From Sporosarcina beigongshangi (GTDB lineage Bacteria; Actinomycetota; Actinomycetes; Actinomycetales; Micrococcaceae): a DNA stretch of 64,000 nucleotides. Below, piece by piece: positions 18,980 to 28,879 of this stretch. Both the position numbers and the translations under genes were made by a program. The stretch lies in the NCBI RefSeq assembly GCF_016820535.1, contig NZ_JADHDY010000006.1, forward strand, positions 124,001 through 188,000, in the 5' to 3' direction. A model generated the notes under the pieces. The model saw only the letters and a program-made list of their open reading frames with translations, was not told where the DNA came from and searched no databases. Within the stretch, counting starts at the first letter, position 1. The number at the start of each line of letters is the position of its first letter.

Positions 18980-19963
18980 CTACGGATGCACTTCCACTTT
19001 AGCACCTTCACGGTCCACCTGGAGCCGCGAAACCCGCCAAGACACGCCTGAATCCTCGGCGCTTTCCGCCCCGCTCCCCCATTCGGTGATGCGGGCCACT
19101 GCCGCCTCGGCGGCAGCCGGCCCGTTGGCCAGCACCATGACGGTGGGACCGGCACCGGAAATGAAGGCTGCGAAGCCGTCGGCGCGCAGCTGCGCCACGA
19201 GCGCGGCACTGTCGGGCATGGCGTCCGCCCTGTAGTCCTGGTGCAGGTAGTCGCGCGTGCCGGCGAGCAGCAGTTCCGGAGCGGCGGCCAGGGCATGCAT
19301 CAGCAGCGCGGCCCGTCCCGAGTTCGCTGCGGCGTCGGCGTGCGGCACGGAGGCGGGCAGCATGCCGCGGGCGCGCTCGGTTTTGAGCTCAACGTCCGGA
19401 ATGGCCACCACGGGAATGACGAGTTCCGACGGCACGAGCCGGGCACTGGCAAACTGCCCCGCTTCCTCCCAGGAAATGGCCACGGCACCAAAAATGGCCG
19501 GGGCAACATTGTCCGGGTGCCCCTCCAGCTCGGAGGCGAGCTGGAGCACCCAGCCGCTGTCCTGCCGGTCCTCCGGCGCCACGAGGGCGTTGGCAGCCAT
19601 GATGGCTGCCACGATGGCGGAGGCCGACGAGCCCAGGCCCCGGCCGTGCGGGAGGACATTGTCCGCGGTGATCCGCAGCCCCACGCGGCCGTAGCCCAGG
19701 CGCGCCCAGGCGAGGTCCATGGTCTTGACCACCAGGTGGCTGGCATCGCGGGGCAGCTCTGCCACCCCTTCGCCGCTGAGGTCGAACTCGAGTTGGGGTT
19801 CGTCCAGCACCGTGACCGCCAAGGTGTCGTACAACGACACCGCCAGGCCCAGCGAGTCAAACCCGGGGCCGAGGTTGGCACTGGTGCCGGGGACCCGCAC
19901 AGTGGCGGTGGCCCCGGCGGTCAGTGATTTCAGAAGCGGTGCAGTCATGGTGGACCCTGTCAT
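18980..19963 (-). CDS. thrB: Homoserine kinase
   Basis: This GHMP-family kinase phosphorylates L-homoserine for threonine synthesis. At up to 327 residues the length is typical. The N-terminal segment VPGTSANLGPGFDSLGLAVSL and the ATP-binding LPHGRGLGSSASAIVAAI near residue 95 are diagnostic. The C-terminal GAGPTVMVLANG motif is near residue 275. The ATG at 19963 is used; the ATG at 19948 with AGGG upstream is equally possible. It follows thrC by 12 bases in the order hom-thrC-thrB. Confidence 0.96.
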   Translation of the reverse strand: MTGSTMTAPLLKSLTAGATATVRVPGTSANLGPGFDSLGLAVSLYDTLAVTVLDEPQLEFDLSGEGVAELPRDASHLVVKTMDLAWARLGYGRVGLRITADNVLPHGRGLGSSASAIVAAIMAANALVAPEDRQDSGWVLQLASELEGHPDNVAPAIFGAVAISWEEAGQFASARLVPSELVIPVVAIPDVELKTERARGMLPASVPHADAAANSGRAALLMHALAAAPELLLAGTRDYLHQDYRADAMPDSAALVAQLRADGFAAFISGAGPTVMVLANGPAAAEAAVARITEWGSGAESAEDSGVSWRVSRLQVDREGAKVEVHP

Positions 19964-19975
19964 GAGCGTGTGGTG

Positions 19976-21079
19976 CTAGTCCGTCAAGCCGAGCGCGTTG
20001 GCGACCGTGACGACGTCGAACGGCACGGACTGGGGCTGGGCCGAGCTGCCGTCGGCGTTCTTCAACGCCCAGTCGGGGTCCTTCAGGCCGTGGCCGGTGA
20101 CGGTGATGACGATCGTCTTGCCGGTAGGAACTTCTCCGGCCGCATGCTTCTTGATGATGCCGGCGACGCCTGCTGCGGAACCGGGCTCCACGAAGACGCC
20201 TTCCTTGGCCGAGAGCCAGCGGTGGGCGGCGAGAATTTCCTCGTCGGTGACGGCCTCGATGACGCCGCCGGATTCGTCGCGGGCGGCAATTGCCATGTCC
20301 CAGGATGCCGGGTTGCCGATGCGGATGGCCGTGGCGATGGTGTCGGGCTCGGTGATGGGGTGGCCTGCGACGAACGGGGCGGCGCCTGCAGCCTGGAAGC
20401 CCCACATGATGGGCGTGTGCGTGGAGACGGCAGGCAGCGTGCCGTTTTCGGCGGACTCGTACGGTACGCAGTATTCCTTGTACCCGCGCCAGTAGGCGCT
20501 GATGTTGCCGGCGTTGCCTACGGGCAGCACGTGGTAGTCGGGGGCGTCGCCCAGGGCGTCGACAACCTCAAAGGCTCCGGTCTTCTGGCCCTCGATGCGG
20601 GCAGGGTTGACCGAGTTGACCAGGAACACCGGGTAGGAGTCGGCCAGCTTGCGGGCCACGTCCAGGCAGTTGTCGAAATTGCCGTCGACCTGCAGGATCG
20701 TGGCGCCGTGGGCCACTGCCTGGCTGAGCTTGCCCATGGAGATCTTGCCTTCCGGCACCAGGACAGCGCACGTCAGGCCGGCGGCCTTGGCGTAGGCAGC
20801 CGCCGAGGCGGAGGTGTTGCCTGTGGAGGCGCACACCACGGCCTTGGCCCCGGCTGCAACGGCAGCCGTCATGGCCATGGTCATGCCGCGGTCCTTGAAC
20901 GATCCGGTGGGGTTCATGCCCTCCACCTTCAGGTACACCGTGGAGCCGGTCAGCTCGGACAGCGCCCGGGCGTGCACCAGCGGAGTGCCGCCTTCGCCCA
21001 GGGTGATGATTTTCGTATCTGCCGTTACGGGCAAACGCTCTGCATATTCGCGGACAACCCCGCGCCACTGGTGAGCCAT
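19976..21079 (-). CDS. thrC: Threonine synthase
   Basis: This PLP enzyme converts O-phosphohomoserine to threonine. The 367-residue short form is usual in Actinobacteria. The PLP lysine is in [10 protein letters not shown] near residue 60, the serine/asparagine loop is [15 protein letters not shown] near residue 85, and the phosphate-binding glycine loop is [13 protein letters not shown] near residue 187. The ATG at 21079 overlaps the hom stop codon by one base (TGATG), so the two are translationally coupled. Confidence 0.97.
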   Translation of the reverse strand: MAHQWRGVVREYAERLPVTADTKIITLGEGGTPLVHARALSELTGSTVYLKVEGMNPTGSFKDRGMTMAMTAAVAAGAKAVVCASTGNTSASAAAYAKAAGLTCAVLVPEGKISMGKLSQAVAHGATILQVDGNFDNCLDVARKLADSYPVFLVNSVNPARIEGQKTGAFEVVDALGDAPDYHVLPVGNAGNISAYWRGYKEYCVPYESAENGTLPAVSTHTPIMWGFQAAGAAPFVAGHPITEPDTIATAIRIGNPASWDMAIAARDESGGVIEAVTDEEILAAHRWLSAKEGVFVEPGSAAGVAGIIKKHAAGEVPTGKTIVITVTGHGLKDPDWALKNADGSSAQPQSVPFDVVTVANALGLTD

Positions 21080-22458
21080 CAGACTCCCTCCACCCTCAAG
21101 ACACTTGTAATTGAATTTATGATGTCAAGACCGTTGATGGCCTCAACCGTTGCCGCAAGCGCAGCCTCGCCGGCACGGTGCGTGACGAAACGCAGTTCCG
21201 CGGAGCCGGGGCCCGCAGCTTCCCCGGGTTCGCGGTGCACCGTCTGGCGCATCGTCTCAATCGAGACGCCGTTTTCGGCAAACAAAGCAGCAATCTTTGA
21301 CAGCACGCCGGGCTGGTCAGCCGCGTCCATGCCGATGTAGTAGCGCGTGGCCACTGCGTCGATGGGCAGCACCGGCAGCACCTCAATGGTGGAATCGGTG
21401 CGGCCCGGGCCTCCCAAGACCAGGCGGCGGGCTGCCGAGACAACGTCGCCCATGATGGCCGAGGCCGTGGGGGCCCCGCCGGCGCCGCGACCGTAGAACA
21501 TGAGCTCGCCGGCATTCTCGGCTTCAACGAACACGGCGTTGAACGCACCTCGCACGGCGCCCAGCGGGTGCTCGCGGGGAATCAGGGTGGGGTGCACGCG
21601 CACGCTCACGCCCGAGGCGGGGCGGCCGGCGTCGTCCGTCCCGCCCTTGGAAGGAGTGGAAATCTTCTCGGCGATGGCAAGGAGCTTGATGACATAGCCG
21701 GCCTCCTTGGCGGAGGCAATGTCGCCGGCGGTGACGCCGGTGATGCCCTCGCAGTGCACATCCTCCAGCGCAAAGCGCGTGTGGAAGGCGAGGGAGGCGA
21801 GGATGGCGCCCTTCGCAGCGGCGTCGTGGCCCTCGATGTCCGCAGTGGGGTCCGCCTCGGCGTAGCCCAGCCGGGTGGCCTCGGCCAGGGCGTCGGAGAA
21901 TTCGGCGCCGGTGGAGTCCATGGCGTCGAGGATGAAGTTGGTGGTGCCGTTGACGATGCCCATGACGCGGGTGATCTTGTCCCCGGCCAGCGAGTCAGTG
22001 ATGGGGCGCAGGATGGGGATGGCCCCGGCCACGGCGGCCTCGTAGGAGAGCTGGACGCCGGCGGCGTCGGCCTTCTCGTAGAGTGCCGGGCCGTCAACAG
22101 CCAGCAGGGCCTTGTTGCCCGTGACCACGGTTGCGCCGTGCTCGATGGCTTCCAGGATCAGCGTCTTGGCCGGTTCGAGGCCGCCCATCAGCTCAATCAC
22201 AATGTCGGCATCGCGCACCAGCGCCGAGGCATCCGTGGTGTAAAGCTCCCGCGGCAGCTCCACCTCGCGGGGCGCATCCACGTTGCGCACGGCAATGCCA
22301 ACCAGCTCCAACCGGGCTCCCGTGCGGGCGGCCAGGGTTTCGGCGTCGTCGAGCAGGACGCGGGCAACCTGCGAGCCCACGTTGCCGGCGCCAAGCAGCG
22401 CCACTTTCAAGGTCTTGGTGGCGGACACGTCGGTGTCCACGGTGTTGCGCTCTGTCAA
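21079..22458 (-). CDS. hom: Homoserine dehydrogenase
   Basis: The enzyme reduces aspartate semialdehyde to homoserine, the branch point for threonine and methionine. The 459-residue protein has an N-terminal NAD(P) fold ([17 protein letters not shown]), the catalytic domain ([18 protein letters not shown] near residue 115; [12 protein letters not shown] near residue 165; [18 protein letters not shown] near residue 205), and a C-terminal ACT domain (about 375-455) for feedback control. The start is a TTG at 22458. It follows lysA after six bases and overlaps thrC. Confidence 0.96.
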   Translation of the reverse strand: MTERNTVDTDVSATKTLKVALLGAGNVGSQVARVLLDDAETLAARTGARLELVGIAVRNVDAPREVELPRELYTTDASALVRDADIVIELMGGLEPAKTLILEAIEHGATVVTGNKALLAVDGPALYEKADAAGVQLSYEAAVAGAIPILRPITDSLAGDKITRVMGIVNGTTNFILDAMDSTGAEFSDALAEATRLGYAEADPTADIEGHDAAAKGAILASLAFHTRFALEDVHCEGITGVTAGDIASAKEAGYVIKLLAIAEKISTPSKGGTDDAGRPASGVSVRVHPTLIPREHPLGAVRGAFNAVFVEAENAGELMFYGRGAGGAPTASAIMGDVVSAARRLVLGGPGRTDSTIEVLPVLPIDAVATRYYIGMDAADQPGVLSKIAALFAENGVSIETMRQTVHREPGEAAGPGSAELRFVTHRAGEAALAATVEAINGLDIINSITSVLRVEGV

Positions 22459-22464
22459 AGGTCT

Positions 22465-23916
22465 CTAGGCCCCTAAATCGCGTGCCAGCAAATCGTCTTC
22501 TGTTTCGCCCCGCACAATCAAGCGTGCGGCGCCGTTTGAGACGGCGACAACGGGCGGACGGGGCACGTAGTTGTAGTTGCTGGCCAGTGCCCAGCAGTAC
22601 GCGCCCGTTCCGGGGACTGCAAGCAAATCCCCGGCCGCCACGTCATTGGGCAGATATACATCTCTAACAACAATGTCCCCACTCTCGCAATGTTTGCCCA
22701 CCACTCGGGACAAAGCGGGAGCCTCTTGGGAGCTGCGATTGGCCACTACTGCCGAGTAATCGGCCTCGTACAGCACCGGGCGGGCGTTGTCGCTCATGCC
22801 GCCGTCGACCGACACATACCGACGCGGTGCCGTCACACCTTCCTGGCCGTCAACCTCAACCTGAACGGTTTTCCGGGTTCCGGTCTCATACAGCGTGAAC
22901 GTGGTGCTGCCAACGATCGCGCGTCCAGGCTCGATCGAGATGCGCGGGGCGCTCATGCCCAACTCTTCACACGTTTCGCGGACGACGGCGGCCATCGCCG
23001 CAGCGACCTCGGCAGCCGGGCGCGGGGTGTCGACAGACGTGTAAGCGATGCCGTAGCCACCACCCAGGTCCAGCTCCGGCAAGGTGATGCCGTAGCTTTC
23101 CTGGATCTTGTGGGTGAAGGCCAGCAATTTGCGGGCTGCGATCTCAAAGCCCTCGGCTTCAAAGATCTGCGAGCCGATATGCGCGTGGAAGCCCAGGAAG
23201 TTAATGCTCGCGGTTTCCGTGGCCAGCTTGGCAGCCGCTTCCGCGGCGCTCATGCCGGGCGCCTCGGGATCCTCTGCGATGAAGGAAAGGCCGAACTTCT
23301 GGTCCTCGTGCGCCGTGGCGATCGACTCATGGGTGTGGGCGTGCACGCCGGGGGTCAGCCGCAACATGACATTGGCCTGCTCACCGCGTGCTGCAGCGAT
23401 GTCACCCACGCGCTTGAGCTCATCGAGGCTGTCCACCACAATCCGGCCCAGCCCCATGTCAAGCGCCCGATTAATCTCGGCCGCCGACTTGTTGTTGCCG
23501 TGCAGGCCCAGGTTTTCACCCTTCAGCCCGGCACGCCTGGCCACTGCCAATTCGCCGCCCGAGCAGGTGTCGAGGCGCAATCCTTCCGAGTCAACCCAGC
23601 GGGCCACCTCGGTCGACAAAAACGCCTTGCCTGCGTAGTACACGTCCACACCGCCGCAAATGTCCTTGAAGGCTGCGTCAAAGGCGTCCTTGAAGGTGCG
23701 GGCCCGGAGCCGGAAATCGTCCTCGCTCATGACGAACAGCGGCGTGCCAAACTGAGCCTTTAGCTCGCTGACTGGAACACCGCTGATGGTGAGCTCGCCG
23801 CTGAGTGAGCGTTCGACGTCGTGCGCCCACATGGCAGGCACAATCTCATTGACGTCTCCGGCGGCAGGCAGCCATTCGGGAGCCAGCTCGGCGCCGGCAA
23901 CGTGTACGTGGTTCAT
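22465..23916 (-). CDS. lysA: Diaminopimelate decarboxylase
   Basis: This PLP-dependent fold III enzyme makes L-lysine from meso-diaminopimelate. It has 483 residues. The PLP lysine is in VYYAGKAFLST near residue 95, the phosphate-binding loop is LDLGGGYGIAY near residue 290, and the substrate-binding part is EPGRAIVGS near residue 335. The C-terminal active-site segment is PGTGAYCWALASNYNYVPRP. It starts three bases after argS, so argS and lysA are co-transcribed, as in corynebacteria and related groups. Confidence 0.97.
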   Translation of the reverse strand: MNHVHVAGAELAPEWLPAAGDVNEIVPAMWAHDVERSLSGELTISGVPVSELKAQFGTPLFVMSEDDFRLRARTFKDAFDAAFKDICGGVDVYYAGKAFLSTEVARWVDSEGLRLDTCSGGELAVARRAGLKGENLGLHGNNKSAAEINRALDMGLGRIVVDSLDELKRVGDIAAARGEQANVMLRLTPGVHAHTHESIATAHEDQKFGLSFIAEDPEAPGMSAAEAAAKLATETASINFLGFHAHIGSQIFEAEGFEIAARKLLAFTHKIQESYGITLPELDLGGGYGIAYTSVDTPRPAAEVAAAMAAVVRETCEELGMSAPRISIEPGRAIVGSTTFTLYETGTRKTVQVEVDGQEGVTAPRRYVSVDGGMSDNARPVLYEADYSAVVANRSSQEAPALSRVVGKHCESGDIVVRDVYLPNDVAAGDLLAVPGTGAYCWALASNYNYVPRPPVVAVSNGAARLIVRGETEDDLLARDLGA

Positions 23917-23919
23917 CGA

Positions 23920-25572
23920 TTACATCCGTTCCGGAGCGGAGACACCCAGCAGGGACAGGCCGTTCGCCAGGACCTGGCCCACGGCGTCGTTGAGCCAGAG
24001 ACGCGTGCGGTTGGTGTCCGTGACGGCTTCCTCGCCCATGGGGGTCACACGGCAGGCGTCGTACCAGCGATGGTAGGCGCCGGCGATGACTTCCAGGTGG
24101 CGGGCCACGCGGTGCGGCTCGCGGAATCCGGCAGCCTGGGTCAGCACGCCGGGGTACTGGCCCAGCACCGCGAGGAGCTCGGATTCGGTGGCGTGGTTCA
24201 GGGTTGCGGCGTCGAAGGCGGAACGCTCGACGCCGGCGGCGGCCGCGTTGCGGGCCACGGCGCAGGTGCGGGCGTGGGCGTACTGGACGTAGAACACGGG
24301 GTTCTCGTTGGACTTCTTGGTCAGCACGTCCAGGTCGATGTCAATGTTGGAGTCGGAAGAGAAACGGGCCAGGGAGTAGCGGGCGGCGTCCGTGCCGACA
24401 ACCTCCACAAGGTCCTCCATGGTGACCACGGTGCCGGCGCGCTTGGACATGCGCACGGGCTTGCCGTCCTGGACCAGGTTGACCATCTGGCCGATGAGGA
24501 CCTCGACGCGGTCGGCGTCGTCGCCCATGGCGGCCGCGGCGGCCTTCAGCCGGGCCACGTAGCCGTGGTGGTCGGCGCCGAGCATGTAGATGCACAGGTC
24601 AAAGCCGCGGTCGCGCTTGTTCTTGAAGTAGGCGATGTCACCGGCAATGTAGGCGGCATGCCCGTCGCTCTTGATGACGACGCGGTCCTTGTCGTCGCCG
24701 TAGTCGGTGGAGTTCAGCCACCAGGCGCCGTCCTTCAAGTACATGTTGCCGGAGCCCTTGAGCTGCTCAAGGAGTTTCTCCACTGCGCCGTCCTCAAAGA
24801 GGGAGTTCTCGTGGAAGTAGACGTCGAAGTCCACGCCGAACTCGTGCAGCGAGGCGCGGATGGCGGCAAACATGAGCTCCACGCCCTGGGCGCGGAACTC
24901 TTCCTGCGGGTCCGCTGATTCGAGGATGCCGGGGTTGTTCGCCATAACCTCGTTGGCGATGTCCTCGATGTAGGCTCCGCCGTATCCGTCTTCCGGAGCG
25001 GGCTCGCCCTTGGCGCTGGCGAGGAGTGAGCGGGCGAACTTGTCGATCTGGTTGCCGTGGTCGTTGAAGTAGTACTCGCGGGTGACATCGGCGCCCTGGG
25101 ACTGGAAGATGCGGGCCAGGGAGTCGCCCACGGCGGCCCAGCGGGTGCCACCGAGGTGGATGGGGCCCGTGGGGTTGGCGGAGACGAATTCCAGGTTGAT
25201 CTTGGTGCCGGCCATTTGGGTGTTGCTGCCGTAGCTTGCGCCGGACTCTACGATGACCTTGGCCAGTTCACCGGCGGCAGCGGCGTCAACGGTGATGTTC
25301 AGGAAGCCGGGGCCGGCGATGTCCACCTTGGAAACGCCGGGGATCTCACCCAGGCGAGTCTGCAGCACCTCGGCGATCTTGCGCGGCGGCACACCGGCCG
25401 GCTTGGCCAGCTGCAGGGCGATGTTGGTGGCCCAGTCTCCGTGCTCGCGGCTCTTGGGGCGCTCCACCCGCACTTCCGTGGGCAGTGCCTCGGCGGGGAC
25501 GGTGAGATCACCGGCGTCGACGGCATCTTTGAGGCAGGTGGCAATGGCGGCAGAAAGTTCTTCAGGAGTCAC
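23920..25572 (-). CDS. argS: Arginyl-tRNA synthetase
   Basis: This class I synthetase charges tRNA-Arg. It has 550 residues if begun at the GTG at 25572 ([10 protein letters not shown]); the frame is open to 25785 but the added part is unlike protein and has no start signal. The HIGH-like motif is [14 protein letters not shown] near residue 130, the KMSKS-like motif is VRMSKRAGT near residue 370, and the C-terminal anticodon-binding DALR domain covers about 430-550. A TACACT box sits seven bases before the GTG, suggesting a leaderless mRNA. It heads the argS-lysA-hom-thrC-thrB operon. Confidence 0.96.
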   Translation of the reverse strand: MTPEELSAAIATCLKDAVDAGDLTVPAEALPTEVRVERPKSREHGDWATNIALQLAKPAGVPPRKIAEVLQTRLGEIPGVSKVDIAGPGFLNITVDAAAAGELAKVIVESGASYGSNTQMAGTKINLEFVSANPTGPIHLGGTRWAAVGDSLARIFQSQGADVTREYYFNDHGNQIDKFARSLLASAKGEPAPEDGYGGAYIEDIANEVMANNPGILESADPQEEFRAQGVELMFAAIRASLHEFGVDFDVYFHENSLFEDGAVEKLLEQLKGSGNMYLKDGAWWLNSTDYGDDKDRVVIKSDGHAAYIAGDIAYFKNKRDRGFDLCIYMLGADHHGYVARLKAAAAAMGDDADRVEVLIGQMVNLVQDGKPVRMSKRAGTVVTMEDLVEVVGTDAARYSLARFSSDSNIDIDLDVLTKKSNENPVFYVQYAHARTCAVARNAAAAGVERSAFDAATLNHATESELLAVLGQYPGVLTQAAGFREPHRVARHLEVIAGAYHRWYDACRVTPMGEEAVTDTNRTRLWLNDAVGQVLANGLSLLGVSAPERM

Positions 25573-25579
25573 GCCTCTA

Positions 25580-25620
25580 AGTGTACGGTTCAGGCCGCAC
25601 CCTCCCCCAATCCGTACACT
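25580..25620 (-). promoter_or_regulatory. argS operon promoter region with 9-bp inverted repeat
   Basis: On the minus strand TACACT (25580-25585) lies seven bases upstream of the argS GTG and reads as a -10 box for a leaderless transcript. The box is part of a perfect 9-bp inverted repeat (AGTGTACGG and its complement, 25580-25588 with 25612-25620, spacer 23). The upstream copy would lie in the -35 area. A dimeric regulator site is possible; no regulator is identified. Confidence 0.45.
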
Positions 25621-25697
25621 GACCGCCCACCATGCGGCCGCCAGCCGGGACACCCCTTTCCCGCCTCGCGGTTCCCGCCCGGCGCACTCCTCGAGAT

Positions 25698-25793
25698 CGA
25701 TACCGCAGTTGTTGGGCGAGGAAAGCGCTGTCCGGTCCAACAACTGCGTTATCGAAATTTGCAGGCGTGTTGGAAAACGGCCCATCGCCTGCA
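25698..25793. terminator. Two tandem dyads between the CynX-like transporter and argS
   Basis: The first dyad has 18-base arms (25698-25715 and 25737-25754) with one mismatch and a 21-base loop. The second has perfect 8-base arms (25760-25767 and 25786-25793). Both lie downstream of the transporter stop codon (25813, minus strand), so termination of that gene before argS is the likely role. No T-run is evident. Confidence 0.65.
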
Positions 25794-25812
25794 GGGGCGT
25801 TGGGAGGGCAGG

Positions 25813-27093
25813 TCAGGCTGCCGGGCGCGGGGCGAAATCGTCCTCAAGCATCTTGGGTCGGCAGATGATCCACGCGCCTGCGCCGAGAAGTGCCAGCGCG
25901 GCAAACAGGAACAGGAACGGCACGGTCCACGAGCCGGTCCACTGGCGGAGCAGGCCAAAGAACAGCGGGCCCGTGCAGGCCAGCGTGTATCCCATCCCCT
26001 GGCTGAATCCCGACAGGGCGCCCGCCCCCAGCTGGGTGCGCGTGCGGTGGTTGATCAGCAGCAGCGACAGCGGGAAAGTGCCCGGGCCCAGCCCCGCCAG
26101 GGACACCCACAGCCACGTACCCTCGGCCGGGGACAGGAGCAGGCCCAGGTAGCCGGCAACAAAGCAGCCCAGCATGACCAAGACGGCCGGGAACGGGTTG
26201 CGCATCTTGGCCGCCAAGAGCGGGATGCCCAGGCTCAGCGGCAGGCCGAGTGCGGCAAAAAGTGCCAGCATGGATCCGGCATGGGCGCGGTCGAGCCCGG
26301 CCTCTGTCAGGATTTCCGGCAGCCAGGCAAAGAGTGCATAGGTGTTCAGCGAGGTGCAGCCAAACATGAAGGTCAGGCCCCAGGCCGTTGGCGACTTCCA
26401 CAGGTTCATCTTCGGAGCCGGGGCGGCCGGAGTGACTGCCACCTGCAGTGGCGGATCCCCTGCGGCAGCAGCCTGCCCGGCCACAGCGGCAGGATTGCCG
26501 GGCGCGGCGGCGGGGTCCGCCGTCGTGCGCTGGGAGAAGAGCGCCACAAGCCAGGGAATCAGCGCCAGGGTGCTCAGGCCCGCCCATGAGGCGAGGGAGA
26601 ACTGCCAACTGGTGGCGTCGGCGACGGGGACGGCAAGTTGCGCGGGCAGGGCCGTGCCGACGGAGATGGCGGTGACGTAGAGGGCCGTCATGAGGCCGAT
26701 CTTGCCGGGGAAGTACTTTTTCACCAGCGGCGGCAAGAGGACGTTGCCGGCTCCGAGCCCGCCAAAGGCAATCACGGAGAACACGAGGAACAGCAGCGTG
26801 TTGGGCGCCAGGACGCGGGCAACCTGCCCAACAATCCCGACCAGGACGGCGACGGCAATGAGCTTGTCCAGCGAGGCCCAGCGGATGACGTACGGCGTCA
26901 GGAAACCAAACAGGCCAAAGGCCGCCGTGGGGAGCATGCCCAGGATGCCGATGGTGGCGGCGGTGAGCGGGAGGTCGTTGTTGATGGTGGAGATCAGCGG
27001 CGGTACCACGGTCACGGCGGCGCGCAGCGTCAGTGCCGTAAGAATGATGGCAAGTGCAAAAAGCCACGCCTTTTGATGCATTTTCACGCCCAT
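25813..27093 (-). CDS. CynX/NimT-family major facilitator transporter
   Basis: The 426-residue MFS protein has about 12 hydrophobic helices and a long Pro/Ala-rich cytoplasmic loop between helices 6 and 7 (about residues 205-250). The first helix LTLRAAVTVVPPL and the following NDLPLTAATIGILGMLPTAAFG resemble the CynX/NimT branch, whose members move cyanate, nitroimidazoles or unknown anions. The ATG at 27093 (MGVKMHQ) has GGTGA upstream; the open frame to 27186 is not used. No cyanase or nitrogen genes adjoin it, so the substrate is unknown. Confidence 0.85.
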   Translation of the reverse strand: MGVKMHQKAWLFALAIILTALTLRAAVTVVPPLISTINNDLPLTAATIGILGMLPTAAFGLFGFLTPYVIRWASLDKLIAVAVLVGIVGQVARVLAPNTLLFLVFSVIAFGGLGAGNVLLPPLVKKYFPGKIGLMTALYVTAISVGTALPAQLAVPVADATSWQFSLASWAGLSTLALIPWLVALFSQRTTADPAAAPGNPAAVAGQAAAAGDPPLQVAVTPAAPAPKMNLWKSPTAWGLTFMFGCTSLNTYALFAWLPEILTEAGLDRAHAGSMLALFAALGLPLSLGIPLLAAKMRNPFPAVLVMLGCFVAGYLGLLLSPAEGTWLWVSLAGLGPGTFPLSLLLINHRTRTQLGAGALSGFSQGMGYTLACTGPLFFGLLRQWTGSWTVPFLFLFAALALLGAGAWIICRPKMLEDDFAPRPAA

Positions 27094-27244
27094 GAGATCA
27101 CCATTGCCCCAACAATACCGGTGGTTTGCGCGGCCGGGGCATAGCGGCGGCGTGGCGCGCGGGCGGGCGCCACGTCCCGGTTTCATTGCAGGCCCTGCAC
27201 CTGCTAAGCTCTTTCTCGTTCCCTTAGGCAGCCGCGGTTGCCGC

Positions 27245-27317
27245 GCCTTCGTAGCTCAGGGGATAGAGCGTCCGCCTCCGGAGCGGAAGGTCGTAGGTTC
27301 GAATCCTATCGAGGGCA
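27245..27317 (+). tRNA. tRNA-Arg (anticodon CCG)
   Basis: The 73-base cloverleaf has acceptor stem GCCTTCG with CGAGGGC, D stem GCTC/GAGC, anticodon stem TCCGC/GCGGA and loop CTCCGGA giving anticodon CCG, and T arm with GGTTCGAATCC. It reads CGG arginine codons. The discriminator base is A and the CCA end is not encoded. A strong terminator follows 12 bases after it. It is the last clear core gene before the accessory transport cluster. Confidence 0.97.
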
Positions 27318-27328
27318 CTTTTGAAGGT

Positions 27329-27377
27329 GGCCGGTTGTGCGAATTCAGTTCGCGCAACCGGCCATTTTTTGTTTTTT
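27329..27377 (+). terminator. Rho-independent terminator of tRNA-Arg
   Basis: A 15-bp stem (27329-27343 with 27349-27363, one G-U pair, loop of 5) is followed by A then TTTTTTGTTTTTTG. This is the classic intrinsic form and the only one in the window with a proper T-tail. Confidence 0.95.
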
Positions 27378-27754
27378 GCTGATGTCGTTCGCGCTGGGCT
27401 CACTAAGAGGTATTGCCAGCATCGAAAACCACCGACGTCTGACGCACACCAGCCGAGTTTGGAGTGACTGACGGGGCGGCCAATACACTCCGTTCAATTG
27501 CGTCCGGGGTGCCAGCAAGCGAACTCCTGCCCGGTGGAGGAGGATGGCCAATGAGTGGACGGTTCAACTCTGGCCAATGGTGCCAGATTTCTCCCGTGGA
27601 GTTGTCGTGGATTTATCGATCCCCGTTTCCACCGAAGGGCCCCTGGCCGGGTCCATTGACCATGCCGGAGTAGCCGCGTCCCTGGCGGTGCGCCTTCCTG
27701 GAACTCCGTTTCTCAATTTGCGCATGAGAATCATTATCAATAAGGTTTCGTCAT
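27378..27754 (+). other. Intergenic region upstream of the metallophore transport operon
   Basis: This 377-base gap holds no convincing gene. A small open frame from an ATG at 27544 (87 codons to 27807) has GGAGGAGG just upstream, but runs over the operator and into the permease gene and resembles nothing I recognise. A 40-codon frame at 27551 in another phase is equally weak. The right end carries the operator at 27725-27739. Confidence 0.4.
27725..27739 (+). promoter_or_regulatory. Fur/Zur-type operator
   Basis: TGAGAAT-C-ATTATCA is a 7-1-7 inverted repeat with one mismatched pair. It matches the TGAnAATnATTnTCA pattern known for Fur-family repressors, including actinobacterial Zur. It is AT-rich in a GC-rich neighbourhood and lies 15 bases before the GTG of the FecCD permease gene, so binding would block transcription or initiation. 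A Zur-like protein is encoded at 63426-63833. The metal (zinc or iron) is not determined; no DtxR/IdeR-type box was seen here. Confidence 0.7.
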
Positions 27755-28879
27755 GTGACCATCAATACAAAGCAGCCTCCGTCCAAGACGCGACGCCAGG
27801 GCAATGACAATTCCGGCGGCACCCGTCGCCGCCTGGGCCGGCACACCACTTTGATTTCCATGATCCTCATCGGGTCGATCGTCGTGCTGATCGTCCTCTC
27901 GGGCGCCGTCGGATCGGTGCAGGTGAGTCCCCTGCAGGCCGCGCAGATCGTGGCAGGGCACCTAGTGCCAGGAATGCCGTGGATGTCGGACGGTACGCTG
28001 ACGCCGTTGCAGGACCAGGCGGTCTGGCAGTTTCGGTTGCCACGGACCCTGCTGGCGGCGCTCGCAGGCGCCGGGCTGGCGCTCGCGGGCGCATTGATGC
28101 AGGTCACGGTGCGCAATCCACTGGCCGAGCCCTACATCCTCGGCGTGTCCTCGGGGGCGAGCGTCGGCGCGGTTCTTGTGATCGTTTTCGGTTCGGCCGC
28201 GCTCGGCGGACTGCCCATGAACGTGGCCGCCTTTGCGGGAGCGTTGGCGGCGTGCGCGTGCGTATGGTCGCTGGCCCGCAAGAACGGTTCACTGTCACCA
28301 ACTCGGATGATCCTTGCCGGGGTGGCGCTGGGCACGCTCCTGAGCGCGGTGACAAGCTATTTGACCATCTCCACAAACGCCCAAAACGTCGTCAGCGTAC
28401 TTTTCTTTCTTCTGGGCAGCGTGTCCGCGGCGACGATGTCAAGCCTGATCGGCCCGGCCATCGCCTTGCTGGCCGCCTGCATGATCGCGGCAGTTCTTGC
28501 ACGCTCGCTGAACGCCCTCATGACCGGGGATGAATCGGCCGTCTCGCTGGGAATCAACGCTTCGCGGCTGCGTGGCCTGCTGCTGGTGGTGGCCTCCCTG
28601 CTAACGGGAACTGTGGTGTCAGTCGCCGGCGGGATCGGGTTTGTTGGCCTGGTCGTCCCGCATATCGCGCGGATCGCGGTCGGGGCGGACCACCGCAGAC
28701 TGCTGCCGGTGGCGGTGCTTGGCGGAGCCGTCTTCCTGATGCTGGCAGATTTGCTGGCGCGCACGGTCGCGGCACCGACAGAGATTCCCTTGGGCATTCT
28801 CACCGCGTTCGTGGGTGCTCCGTTTTTCTTGTGGTTGATGCGGCGTGGCGGTGCGGAGCGCGCGGGGCTCGGGCGATGA
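27755..28879 (+). CDS. FecCD-family ABC transporter permease (metal-chelate uptake)
   Basis: This type II importer permease of 374 residues, with about ten hydrophobic helices after a basic 30-residue N-terminus, brings metal-siderophore, heme or cobalamin-type ligands across the membrane. Family marks are FRLPRTLLAALAGAGLALAG near residue 88, NPLAEPYILGVSSGASVGAVL near residue 115, and GIGFVGLVVPHIAR near residue 295, the ATPase-coupling segment. The start is a GTG at 27755 with AAGG upstream. It overlaps the ATPase gene by four bases. It has one permease gene, implying a homodimer. Confidence 0.93.
   Translation: MTINTKQPPSKTRRQGNDNSGGTRRRLGRHTTLISMILIGSIVVLIVLSGAVGSVQVSPLQAAQIVAGHLVPGMPWMSDGTLTPLQDQAVWQFRLPRTLLAALAGAGLALAGALMQVTVRNPLAEPYILGVSSGASVGAVLVIVFGSAALGGLPMNVAAFAGALAACACVWSLARKNGSLSPTRMILAGVALGTLLSAVTSYLTISTNAQNVVSVLFFLLGSVSAATMSSLIGPAIALLAACMIAAVLARSLNALMTGDESAVSLGINASRLRGLLLVVASLLTGTVVSVAGGIGFVGLVVPHIARIAVGADHRRLLPVAVLGGAVFLMLADLLARTVAAPTEIPLGILTAFVGAPFFLWLMRRGGAERAGLGR

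Noticed and set aside
27544-27807. A small protein gene of 87 codons before the FecCD permease
   Set aside because: It has a purine-rich upstream sequence, but it reads through the operator and into the permease start and has no family resemblance. Left as an intergenic note.
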